64,000 nucleotides of DNA, taken from positions 41,524,770 through 41,588,769 of the forward strand of contig JAAONU010000014.1 of assembly GCA_012932295.1 (NCBI GenBank), read 5' to 3'. This DNA comes from Cyclina sinensis (Eukaryota > Mollusca > Bivalvia > Venerida > Veneridae). Every line of letters begins with the position of its first letter. Within the stretch, counting starts at the first letter, position 1. Made by a program: the position numbers and the translations under genes. This document shows, piece after piece, positions 11,396-23,426 of this stretch. Below the pieces are notes generated by a model that ran no database searches, was not told where the DNA came from, and worked only from the letters and a program-made list of their open reading frames with translations.

Positions 11396-12769
11396 GTTAG
11401 TCCTTACTCTGGTAAGACTGATACCCTAGGTAACAGATCTATTTTATTGAGTTAAAGTTTAATTTTGTTTTTGCTATGCCCAAATAACATAATAATTATA
11501 TGGCGAATATTTTTGTTCTATTGAGGACTTACGTTTCACATATTTCACTAACATGTATTACATCCCCAAGTACAGTTACACACATAACGCATATCAAATC
11601 TCCTCTGATATTTTAAAATATGTATAAAGTTATGCTATAAATTTTAGATCGTTTTTTTTTTTTTTTTTTTTTTTTTGCCTGACCTTAAGGTCACGATACA
11701 AGAACACTACGACAGATATGGTTCCCAAAATGAGCAGTGAACACTAATTAAGCCAAAATTGTTACTTCTACACGATAGTGACAAAAATCAACATTCACTC
11801 CTTGATCACCGCTTTGCGTTTGCACTGTGACAAGCATCCAAGATGAGAGATAATGCAGTAATTGTTGTGCTGCATTGATCAAAATAAAATAATCGAGTCA
11901 TACGTAAAACTTTTATAAAAGCCTAGCCGAAAGAAAACGGTCAAAAATGCATGTTAAAAACTCTACAATAGAACGACAGTAATAGAGTAACAGTAGTAGT
12001 GATATGATACAAAAGAGTTCTGTTAAGAGAAGCTAACACTATGTTATATTCTACATGTTATATGCCTGTTTTTTTAAATTTCTCCTTTCTCTTTAGAAAA
12101 AATGAGATTATGTTGCTAGCGTATCACACTGTGTGCAAGTCAATGTAAATCTTTAATGATTCAAAACTATACGACGAGTTGACACAATGTGACTGGCTCG
12201 ATATTCAGAAATTTCGAGAATACAACTAGTACAAGGACAACAAGTAAATTCGTGGAATTTACAAGCTGGAAGCAAATAAATTATGATGGCAACTGACATG
12301 CAGATTCCTACAACCTTACCAAATAGTAACTAAATATATTCAAAGGTTAAGTAGTCATGGCTCCGGACGGATGCGAGGACACAACGCGGACGGACAGACG
12401 ACGCCAAAACAATATTCCTCGCCGGCAGAATAATATATGTGATAGCTCATACGGTGAAATATTTTTTCCAGTAAATCCAAGGACCATAACTTATGTTGGA
12501 CACAAAATGTCAGATCAACTTCACTAGTTCCAGATTATTAGTATTATAAAGTGATGGTCTTAACATTGTTTGACTATGGACAAGATTTCATTGTTTATAC
12601 ATTATAATTCTGAGCCTGATAGAACTCGCACATGTACAAGTGGTTTACGCTGATACAAATTTATCTAAAAAAATAGAGATCGTTTGGGAAAAAAACATGT
12701 CTTCACCCAAATGTCTTTAACCATGAAGAATACTAGTTATAACAAAGGGGCATGTAAAAGTACTCCGAC
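11396..12769. other. No gene; low-complexity T tract
   Basis: AT-rich. A pure T run of about 27 lies near 11650. A GGACGGATGCGAGGAC...GGACGGACAGACGACGCCAAAACAAT stretch near 12364-12415 resembles the degenerate end of a dispersed bivalve-type repeat. No coding signal was found. Confidence 0.4.
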
Positions 12770-13270
12770 CAGAATAAGCCAATATCATGCATAACTGCAC
12801 CTGCTAATGATAATTTCTGTGAAGTTTTGTTAAAATCTAATCAACAGTTACGGAGAAATGCCCAACTGTGTTCAAATTTGGGCAAATCAAGGGTCCTAAA
12901 TTTGCTCAAAATCATCGGACGGGAAATATACATTAGTACTTTTGTTTATTATCATACCTGTCAAGTTTCCTCTAAATCCTATCAGCAGATACGGAGATAT
13001 GCTCATATGTATTCCAATTACTATCAAGTTCCAGAACACCGCTAAAAATCAGCAGACCGGAACACATCAAAAATACGCATAACTACACTTGCTAACGAAC
13101 ATTCCAGTGAAGTTTCATCAGAATCCACCAAACTGTTATTGAATTATACCAATATATATTCAAATTTTGAAGAATCAAGGTCCATTACTCCACTAAAACT
13201 CACTTGAAATCCAACCAGTGGTAATGGAGAAGAAAAGCAGACAAACTTTGTGACCTACAGACATATGGAA
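12770..13270. repeat. Degenerate tandem units
   Basis: The phrases CATAACTGCACCTGCTAA, GTGAAGTTTTGTTAAAATCTA and CAACAGTTACGGAGA recur with many substitutions around 12790, 12955 and 13080, as an old array. Open frames across it are repeat translations. Confidence 0.4.
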
Positions 13271-13796
13271 AGTACAAAAGCAATGTCTCCCACCCCTGTA
13301 TGTTTGGTGAGACATAAATACAAACTGTTTCAAGACACTGCTCAGTTTTTGCTAAATTTAAGCACACAGAGAGCCATAACTATTTTGTTTTAAGGTCTAG
13401 GAGAGTGATACTTGCAGGGTTATATTTCACTATTTAAAATTTTCAGAGTGTTTCATAGTTGTGACTCCATACGGACAGACAATGGCAAAACAACATCCTT
13501 GCCATTAGAGAGAGAAAATAAACAGATATAAACCCCGTAAAGTTATAACTGTACTACTCAATGTCGTTGTGCACTGCTGTGGAAAACAAACAGCACCAAC
13601 AATTCTGGTATGAAGCTGGAAACTCAACTATAATCAGACTGTTATTATATTTCAATGATGAAACATTTCAAATGGTTACAATTGTTGGGCACAAAATGAT
13701 AAACAATAACATAATCATGTTGAAAACAAAATATTTATTATTTCAATAAAGATTTTTTACAGTAAAAATGAAAACTTTGTAACATTTCAGTAAACA

Positions 13797-14372
13797 AGTG
13801 GGCCATTATAGCCCTTAAACACTCACCGGAATATTTCTGATCTAACAGACAAGTGCTATATACTGGACTTAATATCCAGTGGCAAAGATGGAACAGTCTT
13901 TGTACACTTAGCGATGCTTATGTTAAACTACTGAACTATGGGCCTTGTGCATTCAAACAAGAAAAAATTGAAGATCCTCCTATATATTTTTATGCATATT
14001 ATGTTACTTTTCACGCCTTGACAATAATGTATAACAGGGATATAAGTGAAACAATCTTCATACAGGTCAACAAGACAATGGTACACATCAAATTTCATAG
14101 CTCTGGACTGGGTAGTTTTAGGTCAAATTATAAAGTTTTTCATTATTGTTGCCAAAGCAACCAAAGACTTTAAGTTCTGCATCAAATAAATTTTGAACAA
14201 ATATGGTATTTTATGGTAGAGCTTTGTGAAAGGCACATCCCTGCATAGCTTATCAGCCTTGACCATGAAGTTTAGGAAATGTTGTTTAAAAGAAAAGCTG
14301 ATGTATGCCTATGGACACCAGATGATCACAAAAGCTCACCATGAGCACAATATGCTCAGGTGACCTAAGAAT
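13797..14372 (-). repeat. AGCTCACC/GGTGAGC dispersed repeat, copy 3 (short)
   Basis: On the minus strand it starts at TAGGTCACCTGAGCATATTGTG (about 14368) and ends GGTGAGTGTTTAAGGGCTATAATGGCCCACTTGTT (split at GGTGAGTGTTT / AAGGGCTATAATGGCCC), near 13797. It has the same end pair as the other members, reduced to about 575 bp and lacking an obvious tandem core. Confidence 0.6.
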
Positions 14373-14998
14373 TTCTTTTCTTCTACCATCTGTTTGCCTT
14401 GTTAGTCTTCCACTGAAACAATACAAAAATATTTAATTATATAGGTAAACAACACAGATGTCTAATCCTTAACTGAGTAAAATGTTACAGTATCACCTAA
14501 ACTGATAGAAACACACTGTTGACTGCTACAAAATTTTCTTCAAATGAACACCAGTTACCAAATGTATCAATGTGACCATAGTGATTGGGAAAACTGCTCC
14601 AACTATAATTCTGAGGATTCCTTTTGCAAACACAAAGCTACATGACCCTAATTACAAAACAAAAGCACAGCAGAGTGGTACCAACTCTTGTCTGTATTAT
14701 TTATTGGAAACAAGCTTGCAAGTACCTGCCCATCAAAAAAAAAGAAAAGCAAAGAGACAAGTATTTCTTCCCAGAAGAGAAAATAGGAAACAAAGTCTGT
14801 TATTTAATTACTTTACAACTTTGGTTGGGGTGGGGGGGGGATGTTGCAGGGATTGGGAAGTACCTACCCATCCAAAAAACTAAAGAGACCGACAACAACA
14901 ACAACAAAATATTTATTCCTCCCCCACCAAAAATATTTTTCAAACCAGACCTTCTTCCATAGGACTATACTTATTGTGGTCAAGTGTGACAACTAATA

Positions 14999-16655
14999 TT
15001 GATGGCCCTGTATCGCTCACCTGAGTATGACTGCTTTTAACAAAGTTGCTATGGACCTGTTTAATTGACCCCAGATGACCGATATTCAAACTTGACCTAG
15101 AAATTCTTGAAACAATCTCTTTGACAAATTTAAAGGTTATTTGTGTTAACAAGGTTTTTCCATATTTGGGCTCTATGACCTAGTTTTTTAACCTAGATGT
15201 CCCATATTCAACCTTGGCTTAGAAATTATTGAAACAATCTCTCTGACAAATTTCAAGGATATTTGGACTGAAAAAGTGGCCTCTAGAGTGTTAACAAGGT
15301 TTTTCGATATTTAGGCTCTGTGACCTAGTTTTTGACCCTTGATAAACCATATCCAAACTTGAGCTACAAATCATCAAAACAACCCTTCTGACAAATTTCC
15401 AGGACATTTGGAGTGAAAATGTAGCCTCTAGAGTGTTTACAAAGTTTTTCGATATTTGGGCTCTGTGACCTAGTTTTCCACTCCAGATGATCCATATTCA
15501 AACTTGAGCTAGAAACCATAGAATTAAGCTTTCTGACAAATTTCCAGCTTATTTGGAATTAAAATGTTACCTCTAGAGTGTTAACAAGGTTTTTCCATAT
15601 TTGGGCTCTGTGACCTAGTTTTGGGGTAGAAATCATCAAAAAAACCTGTCTGATAAATTTCCAGGATATTTAGACTGAAAATGTAACCTCTGGAGTGTTA
15701 AAAAGGTTTTTTTAATATTTGGGCCATGTGACCAAGTTTTTGATCCCAGATGACCCATATCCAAATATGAGCTAGAAATCATTGAAACAACCTTTCTGAC
15801 AAATTTCAAGGACATTTGGACTAAAAATGTAACCTCTAGAGCATTTACAAGGTTTTTCTACTTTCGGGCTCTGTGACCTAGTTTTTGACCCCAGAAAACC
15901 TATATTCAAAACTGAGCTAGAAATCATCGATAGAACCTTTCAGACAAATTTCCAGATTATTTGGACTGAAAATGTTACCTTTAGAATGTTAACAAGGTTT
16001 TTCCATATTTGGACTCTGTGACCTAGTTTGTGACCCCAGATGACCCATATTAGAACTTGAGCTAGAAATCATAGAAGCAACATTCCTGACAAATTTCCAG
16101 ATTATTTGGTCTAAAAATGTTACCTCTAGAGTGATAACAAGGTTTTTCAATATTTGGGCTCTGTGACCTAGTTTTTGACCCCAGATGACCCATATTTGAA
16201 CTTGACCTAGAACTTGTCAAAGCAACCTTTCTGACAAACTTCCAGATTAATTGGGCTGAAAATGTAACCTCTAGAGTGTTAACAAGATTTTTCTATTTTT
16301 GGGCTCTGTGACCTAGTTTTTGAACCCAGATGACCCATATTAAAACTTGAGCTAGAAATCATCGATAGAACTTTTCTGACAAATTTCCAGGATATTTGGA
16401 CTGAAAAAGTAGCCTCTAGAGTGTTAACAAGGTTTTTCTATATTTGGGCTCTGTGACCTAGTTTTCCAACCCTGATAACCCATGTTCGAACTCGTCCGAG
16501 ATATTAATGAGACAAACATCCTGACAATTTCATGACAATTGAGGCAAAAATGTGACCACTAGAGTGTTAACAAACTAATTGTGGACGGACGGACGACGGA
16601 CAAAAGGTGATCAGAAAAGCTCACTCTGTCACTACGTGACAGGTGAGCTAAAAAG
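14999..16655 (-). repeat. AGCTCACC/GGTGAGC repeat, copy 4, with array of about ten 144-bp units
   Basis: On the minus strand it begins TTTTTAGCTCACCTGTCACG (16655) and ends CAGGTGAGCGATACAGGGCC (about 15020). The core is about ten diverged units of roughly 143-147 bp. Each contains TGTGACCTAGTTTT, TTGAGCTAGAAATCAT, CTGACAAATTTCCAG and CTCTAGAGTGTTAACAAGG. A GGACGGACGGACGACGG tract lies next to the 5' end at about 16585. Confidence 0.75.
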
Positions 16656-16659
16656 AAAC

Positions 16660-17040
16660 AGAAGCACTTATACATATAATTTCTGCTAGAAGTGTAAACA
16701 ATAAGATACTAATGCTGTATTAAAACACCTTTACATCTTTGTTTACAGAAGACTTATTTTCAAGAATTAGAAAACATTAAGTGTTTAGTATAATAATAGA
16801 TGACTGCAACAGCAACCAAAGCATAAGTTAATTTTTTAGTATATACTGAAGAACTGTTATATGTTTACCTCCATGATTTTTAATGGCCTCTGACCTTGGC
16901 ATCTTCTCAATTTTCACATTCTGTACCGAAACACACTATAAAATTATCAAATAAAAGTAGATAAAGTCATAGATTTTAAATATTTATATCAACAATATTT
17001 CATTATTAATTTAATTATTGAAATGAAAATTTATAAAGAA
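16660..17040. other. No confident gene; one weak exon-like segment on the minus strand
   Basis: Minus-strand 16923-16872 (AATGTGAAAATTG...AATCATGGAG) is bounded by CGGTACAG and GTAAAC and is open in one frame. At about 52 nt and without a recognisable product it is not called as an exon. Confidence 0.3.
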
Positions 17041-18520
17041 CAAGAAATGTTTGTAAAACATAAATGCCCGCTGGCAGCACCTAATTGCTTGTGGTTGTGC
17101 CAAAGCGTTCTCTAGTTATTGATCAGAAACCGTTTTTAGGATCAAGGTCCCTGTGGCCTTGACCTTTGACCTAATGACCTCAAAATCAATAGGGGTCATT
17201 TACTAGTCATGACCAACCAGCATACCAAGTTTGGTGAACCTAGGTCAAAGCATTCTCTAGTTATTGATCGGAAACCGTTTTTAGAGTCAAAGTCTCTGTG
17301 AGCTTGACCTTTAAACTAATGACCTCAAAATCAATAGGGGGTCATCTACTGGTGATGACCAACCAGCATACCAAGTTTGGTGAACCTAGGTCAAAGCATT
17401 CTCTAGTTATTGATCGGAAACCGTTTTTAAGATGAAAGTCTCTGTGATCTTGACCTTTGACCTAATGACCTCAAAGTCAATAGGGGTAATCTACTGGTGA
17501 TGACCAACCAGTATACCAAGTTTGGTGAACCTAGGTCAAAGCGTTCTCTAGTTATTGATCAGAAACCGTTTTTAGGATGAAGGTCCCTGTGAGCTTGACC
17601 TTTGACCTAATGACCTCAAAATCAATAGGGGTCATTTACTGGTGATGACCAACCAGCATACCAAGTTTGGTGAACCTAGGTCAAAGCATTCTCTAGTTAT
17701 TGATCGGAAACCGTTTTTAGAGTCAAAGTCTCTGTGAGCTTGACATTTGACCTAATGACCTCAAAGTCAATAGGGGTCATCTACTGGTGATGACCAACCA
17801 GCATACCAAGTTTGGTGAACCTAGGTCAAAGCGTTCTCTAGTTATTGATCGGAAACCATTTTTAGGATGAAGGTCACTGTGAGGTTGACCTTTGACCTAA
17901 TGACCTCAAAATCAACAGGGGTCATCTACTGGTGATGACCAACCAGCACACTAAGTTTGGTGAACCTAGGTCAAAGTGTTCTCTAGTTATTGATCGGAAA
18001 CCGTTTTTAGGATGAAGGTCTCTGTGATCTTGACCTTTGACCTAATGACCTCAAAATCATTAAGGGTCATCTACTGGTGATGACCAACCAGCATACCAAG
18101 TTTGGTCAACCTAGGTCAAAGCGTTCTCTAGTTATTGGTCGGAAACCGTTACTACCTACAAGGTCAATGTGACATTGACCTTTGACCCCTTGACCCCAAA
18201 ATCAATAGGGGTCATCTACTGGTGATGGACAATCATCTTACCAAGTTTAAAGTTCCTAGGCCTAAGCGTTCTTTAGTTATTGGTCGGAAACCGTTTCTAC
18301 CTACAAGGTCAATGTGACCTTGACCTTAGACCCCTTGACCCCAAAATCAATAGGGGTCATCTACTGGTGATGGACAATCATCATACCAAGTTTGAAGTTC
18401 CTAGGCCTAAGCATTCTTTAGTTATTGGTCGGAAACCATTTGGTCTACGGACCGACGGACCGACCGACAGACAGACAAATGCAAAGCAATATACACCCAC
18501 TTCTTTGAAGAGGGGGCATA
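17041..18520. repeat. Tandem array, about 9.5 units of about 145 bp
   Basis: The landmark TTCTCTAGTTATTGATCGG recurs at about 17108, 17249, 17398, 17544, 17689, 17834, 17980, 18123, 18269 and 18413, a period of 141-149 bp. Units carry GACCTTTGACCTAATGACCTCAAAATCAATAGGGGTCATCTACTGG (read in pieces). The last two units are a diverged subtype with ACCTACAAGGTCAATGTGACC, and the array ends at ACGGACCGACGGACCGACCGACAGACAG. Open frames here are translations of the repeat. Confidence 0.85.
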
Positions 18521-18710
18521 ATTACTTTACACTGCTAAAGCACTTTTTTTCGAATATATTCACTAAAGTTCTGAAGTAAATCATAGAAGTTCAAGATCAA
18601 AGAAAGAATTCAACATTTTCAGATAACTAAATTGAAATAACATTACATTTTGTATACTGTCTTACATCTAAGAGATAGAACAGTCATACTATAATCCATG
18701 GATACATAAA

Positions 18711-18757
18711 CCCATGGGCCATTCCAGTAAAATATACATACTGGAATGGCCCATGGG
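18711..18757. other. Perfect 19-bp-stem hairpin
   Basis: CCCATGGGCCATTCCAGTA (18711-18729) and its exact reverse complement (18739-18757) enclose a 9-nt AT-rich loop. No flanking direct repeat was found. It could be a minimal transposon relic, a folded RNA element or a chance palindrome; perfect pairing over 19 bp makes chance unlikely. Confidence 0.8.
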
Positions 18758-18838
18758 CTCTTGAAAAGCAATACACTTTTGAAAAGCTTTATTTTACAGA
18801 ACACAAAGACTTACATAGAACTTACCTTTCTTGCTATG

Positions 18839-19034
18839 TCTGCATAAGAAATACTGTTATTTTCCCTCTTGTTGATCTTATTGTCTCAGCATTTGTAAGT
18901 AATGACCAAATGTCTTCAGAAAACAGGATAGATAAGTTGTGTAAAGCTGGCCGCTTGTAGGATATTCTGTCTCTAGATATCTCTCTGCAACACACATCTG
19001 CTCCTTTGTTTTTGAGATGAAGCCCAGTGAGCTT
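18839..19034 (-). other. Possible coding exon, product unknown
   Basis: On the minus strand, an acceptor-like TTTATATTTAG at about 19035 precedes a frame of about 51 residues with protein-like composition (contains AERYLETEYPTSG and FLKTFGHYLQ) that ends in a stop near 18885. A donor-like GTAAG follows near 18827. I do not recognise the product. It could be a terminal exon of an unknown minus-strand gene, or chance. Confidence 0.2.
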
Positions 19035-19316
19035 TCTAAATATAAAATGTCAACTTCATTTCAGTTGGATTAAAAGGTGATCATTAAGTATACATTTCCA
19101 ATCTCAGCTAGACAATAATAGAAATACAGGTTTTAACAATATCCTGTTTTCAAAATTAACCATATATTTAATACTGACACGGGAACAGGTATATAAAATC
19201 CATGTAAACAAGTTTGAGAAGAGAGCTTGAATAAATCTGTATCAATGAAGAGATTTTTGTCTAAAAACTATTTGATTGTAAAAATCTCATATTAAGTCCT
19301 GGCCAAGCGGGTGTGA

Positions 19317-20168
19317 CCAAGTGGCCCTGGGTCGCTCACCTGAAGCATGTGGTGCAAGGTCCAAAGGAACATACGACCAAAGAACAAATTCATCAAGATA
19401 AACATTATGATTAAATATCCATTACGATCAGATAAAAAATCATCGTCGGTGACCCCCGGTCCATATTCCTCACAACTACATTATGTACAGTGGGATAATT
19501 GACTGCTGATTATTCGTTTTCATGAATATTTATTAGCTAAGGGATGTAACTATTCGTCGAATGAGATGCCGCATTACAAATAGACACTCTTCAGTGTGGA
19601 GAGTAGGCATAATGACAAGTTACTTAAAATAGACGTATTTCCCAGGATTTAAACTTAGGCGCGGAGGCAAATTGTAACAAGTAATTTCATTGGCTGAGAT
19701 TCCGCAAGGGTAAACTTGCGGAAACCAATGAAAGTAGGTAATGAATTACTCATGAGTACAAAATTTTACCAGCCAATTGTCCAACGGTAGATAAATAGAG
19801 TGAAATGGAATGGATCGAACATGGATTTCCGACGATGATAAAAAATGTGATATCTAGAACATCAACAAGGTTTTCTTATGATAGACCTGGTGACTTAGTT
19901 TTTAAGCAGACGATGACCAGTTCTTATTACTTCAATAATTCATCAAGGCAAGCATTCTGACTAATTTTCATTAGAAGATCAAAAGAAAAATGTGTACCTA
20001 GAATATTAACAAGGTTTTCTAATGATCTGACCTGGTGACCTAGTTTCAGGCCCAATGTGACCCAGTTTGGAATAAATCAAAGAATCCATCAAAGCAACAT
20101 TCTGACTTATTTTTCATTCAGATCCAATAAAAAATCTGACCACTCGAGTATTAATAAATTAATGACCT
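19317..20168 (-). repeat. AGCTCACC/GGTGAGC repeat, copy 5, 5'-truncated and interrupted
   Basis: The minus-strand 3' end CAGGTGAGCGACCCAGGGCCAC lies at about 19340-19319. Upstream units (GACCTGGTGACTTAG, CTAGAACATCAACAAGG, ATTAACAAGG) extend to about 20165 and the characteristic 5' end is missing. The copy is split by the 401-bp insert at 19439-19839. Confidence 0.55.
19439..19839. mobile_element. 401-bp MITE-like insert with ATCATCGTCGG TIRs
   Basis: ATCATCGTCGG (19439-19449) and CCGACGATGAT (19829-19839) are perfect 11-bp inverted ends, with A-runs on both flanks as a possible target duplication. The surrounding repeat resumes on either side. Inside is a further inverted stretch (TTTCATTGG...CCGCAAGGG/...CTTGCGGAAACCAATGAAA). 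Confidence 0.6.
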
Positions 20169-21400
20169 AATATAGGTTCCCTAATTAGCTTACGATTCAA
20201 ATTAAATAATTAGCCAACATTAATCTCACAGTTCCGCTAGTACCATATTAATAGGTGTTATTATCACCTAGCATACCGCAGATACCCACTATGTATTTTA
20301 TTTATCCATTTAAATGTTATCTCAAACTTGGCGAATTTTCCAGTAAATGTACGACTGCAAAATCCCCTTTTCTACATAATGACGAAAGTGTGCTTTCCTT
20401 GGCGATCCTAAAACAGTTTATGGGATTACTATGTGGTTATTAGAGTGCTGAAAAACTATAACAGTTCTTCTTGAATTAAAAAAAGGTACAGGATCTAAGT
20501 TTTTATATGAGATAGACGTGAATTCCATATCTTTTTCAGTTAGTTGAAAAATCGCAATGTCATTACCACAAAACGTGAAAAAAAGTTAATAGAACAGAAA
20601 TATTTGAGATTATCTGGATCAGCTCTGGAACTGGTACGCTAATTTTTTCAGAGATGATAGACTATATCTTTTATATGCAGTTATAGCCAGGCATTCTATT
20701 TCAATACATTAAGTTCAGCAATGAATTTTATTTGCATATCAGAGTACGCATCTGATCTGCAGTTCTTAGAACCAAGTTCAGGATTAGAATGAAAAAATCT
20801 TCATGTTTATTTTACCATTTTATTCTCTAGTAATTATCAACTTTTACGCATGGAATAGTGGACATATGAACCACATGTATACGACAAACGCAATCTCAAA
20901 TTAAACAAATTAAATTTTTACCTGGCTACAAAATAATTATGCTAGTCTTAACTAAGTTTGACGAGCTTGTGGTAATACTTTGAGACCATTTACTTCTTTG
21001 GTAGCATAAGAAGGGAAAAATGTTTTATCTGATTTAAATGAGACTCCAGCTAGTCTTGGAAAAGGTATTTATTACAAAACATATTAAAACCATCTTTACA
21101 ATCTGTAAAAAGGTGCTTGTAACATTCTTATATATATGTATTTTCAAAATGATATGGCATATAATACTAGTAACTCATCAAATAAAAATTGTTAATACCA
21201 GGTTTATCAAAATTTATTTATTTATTTATTTATTTTATCAATTGTTCCATGATGTCAGTGTTATCGTAAGCATATTTTAGGATGACACTCTTTCGGGAAT
21301 GGTATCTCGTTTCTACCGTAAATACAACTTATATTATTTGTATAGCATAACATTATCTAAATCCAAGTTGACCAATATCGCATTTAGTTTTGACATTCCC
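20169..21400. other. No gene seen
   Basis: AT-rich, no resolvable coding exon. A TTTA microsatellite (ATTTATTTATTTATTT) lies at about 21213-21232. Confidence 0.45.
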
Positions 21401-21404
21401 ATTG

Positions 21405-21445
21405 GCGTATCAGTTGTGATTGGCATAAAAAGGCGGAGCATAAAA
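21405..21445 (+). promoter_or_regulatory. Possible promoter of the LRR-Ig gene
   Basis: TTGTGATTGGCATAAAAAGG (about 21413-21432) combines an inverted CCAAT box with a TATA-like CATAAAAAGG. It lies about 350 bp before the start codon at 21782. Placement fits a promoter with a 5' UTR of about 300 nt, but there is no direct evidence of a start site. Confidence 0.3.
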
Positions 21446-21781
21446 TGTTTTCTATTATAAAATAACAGGCGGGCATTTGATGTAAGTAAAATTGATAGCG
21501 GTCGTAAATCCTGCAAATTTTGTGCTCAAAGAACTCAGACCATTATAATTCAAGTTGCCATTTAATACTGTTCTCAGTTTTGAAGAAAAAAAAACCGATT
21601 TTGCGAAGGACTCTTTACTCTAGAGGTCGCAAACAGATATACAAAAAACAACAATTTCACAAAGGCATTAAACTTAGATTTGACAGTGTTGTGAAGCTGT
21701 GGTAAAAAGGGATAAACAGAGGAGTGAATATTTTTGTTGAAGATAACCGTGTTGTTGTTTTTGTTTTCAAAGATTTTAAAG

Positions 21782-23426
21782 ATGGAGAGATCTTTTATAG
21801 TGAACGCTTTAGTTATAATTTGGATACTAAATATTGACAGAACATGTGTGTTGTCATGTCCAACACAGTGTAAATGTAGAGAAAAAGCTGCGGCATGCTC
21901 TTCAGGATTTTCATCATTTCCGTCAGCTTTAGACCAGACGACAGTATATCTTTCCGTGTCAGGCACAGTGTCTCAGAAAAATACAATCTCTAATTTACGA
22001 AAAGCAGACTTCCAGGGTGTTTCCAATCTTTTTACGTTGGTGATTACGTACAGCCGTGTGCAAACAGTTGAAAATGGTGCGTTTTCATCTTTGTCAAATC
22101 TTCATGATTTGAGTTTGGCTGATAATGAACTACAAAATCTGAACGCGGAAACTTTTAAAGGATTAGCAAAATTAAGAACTCTTGATCTTTCCGGAAATAC
22201 AAAGTGTAAAATAGACAAAACAATTTTCACATATCTTTCTAACGTTGAGGAACTTAACCTAGGTAACATGAATCTTCAGGAGCTAGACAAAGACTTATTT
22301 TCATCTTTGACAAAGCTCAAAAAGTTAAAACTTTACATGAACGGAATTGAGAAAATACTTGCAGATGTTTTAAAACCTCTGGCACAACTGGAGACTTTAG
22401 ATTTGAATGGGAACTTGCTACTCGGGCTTCCTGTTGAATTGAAGCCTATGTTCAACACAATGAAACACGTGCATTTCTCGGAGAACCCTTGGCAGTGTAA
22501 CTGCCGGCTGCTTTGGTTACGGGAACTTCCGGAGAGTTTCGTTTCAAGTCGTACGGACACGAGCGAAATAATATGCCATGGACCAGACCGTCTGAAATAC
22601 TATTCCTTTGTGAATGTTCCAGAAGCTGATTTCATCTGCATTCCACCAAAGGTCATAAGATGCGAAAAAGCGCAATATTCGTTAGACGTGAATTTGCAAT
22701 TATCAGTGGTTTGCCGATACCAGGGCGACCCAGTACCGGAAATAAAATTTATTCGCCCGGACGGTTTTGAAATCGACGGAAGGGAAACCGTGAGCGGAAA
22801 ATACCAAATTGATAAAAACGGAACTCTGTCGATATCTAGCGTTTCTACCGAAGACGATGGTGATTGGACAGTTTCTGCGTACAACAGTTCTGCCCACGGC
22901 GACAAGAAATTCAACGTTCATGTTATTGTAACCACGACTTCTACGACGACTACAAGCTACATCAACAACTACTACAACAACGACTACGACAACAACTACT
23001 CCTACGACAACAAGAAAATCTGCACAGACCAAATCGACCGCAAAAGCCGTAAGTGCGCCAGCAAATGCGGTAAGTGCGTCAATTTCGTCTATTCTGTCGC
23101 ATATATCGTCGTCATCTGCAGTGAAGACGACACATCAGCCAGGGGTCATACCAAAATCTACAATAAATCCAGATCTAGTTGGGCCAGATGTTAACTACGG
23201 AAAATCTTCAACACAAAGGTTAGTTACGACCACAAAATCTGTGAGTAGCGACAATACGAAAACTGTAGTTAAGGAGAACCCAATAAATTATGGACTTCTG
23301 GCGGCCGCTGCCGCCGGTGGGGGCACAATTGTTGGCATAATTTGCATCATTGTAATGTGTTGTAAGAAGAAACAGCATAATGAGAAAAACAAGGTTTCTC
23401 CTTTTGAGGATGATTTCGATTTATGA
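21782..23426 (+). CDS. LRR-Ig single-pass membrane protein, with frameshift in Thr-rich stalk
   Basis: Secreted/cell-surface leucine-rich-repeat immunoglobulin receptor of the kind used in adhesion or immune recognition; ligand unknown. The start ATG at 21782 (AAAGATGG context) gives a signal peptide (residues 1-25). An LRRNT cysteine cluster (CPTQCKC) follows, then about six LRRs (residues 70-235), an LRRCT (NPWQCNCRLLWL) and one Ig domain (about 285-380). A threonine-rich stalk coded by ACN triplets leads to a TM helix (GGGTIVGIICIIVMCC) and a short tail ending EDDFDL. The frame before about 22945 and the frame carrying the stalk, TM and tail differ by one base. The total span is 1 nt over a multiple of three, so one extra base lies in the ACN tract (about 22945-22975). 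That could be an assembly error, a length allele or a disabling mutation. The Ig domain has V where the second canonical cysteine is expected (DWTVSAYN). No intron is seen. Confidence 0.85.

Noticed and set aside
11386..11402. TAGGGTTAGGGTTAGT, telomere-like
   Set aside because: Only two and a half repeats; too short for an interstitial telomeric tract.
14624..14962. Overlapping open frames of 103-112 residues
   Set aside because: Composition follows A-rich and G-rich simple sequence. No start context, splice support or recognisable domain.
18280..18579. 99-residue open frame (QGQCDLDLRPLDPKINRGH...)
   Set aside because: It is a translation of the 145-bp array and its GACCGACGG tail, a common false gene in repeat-rich molluscan sequence.
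20255..20443. Open frames on both strands near 20.3 kb
   Set aside because: Sense and antisense are both open by chance. No domain or splice signal favours either.
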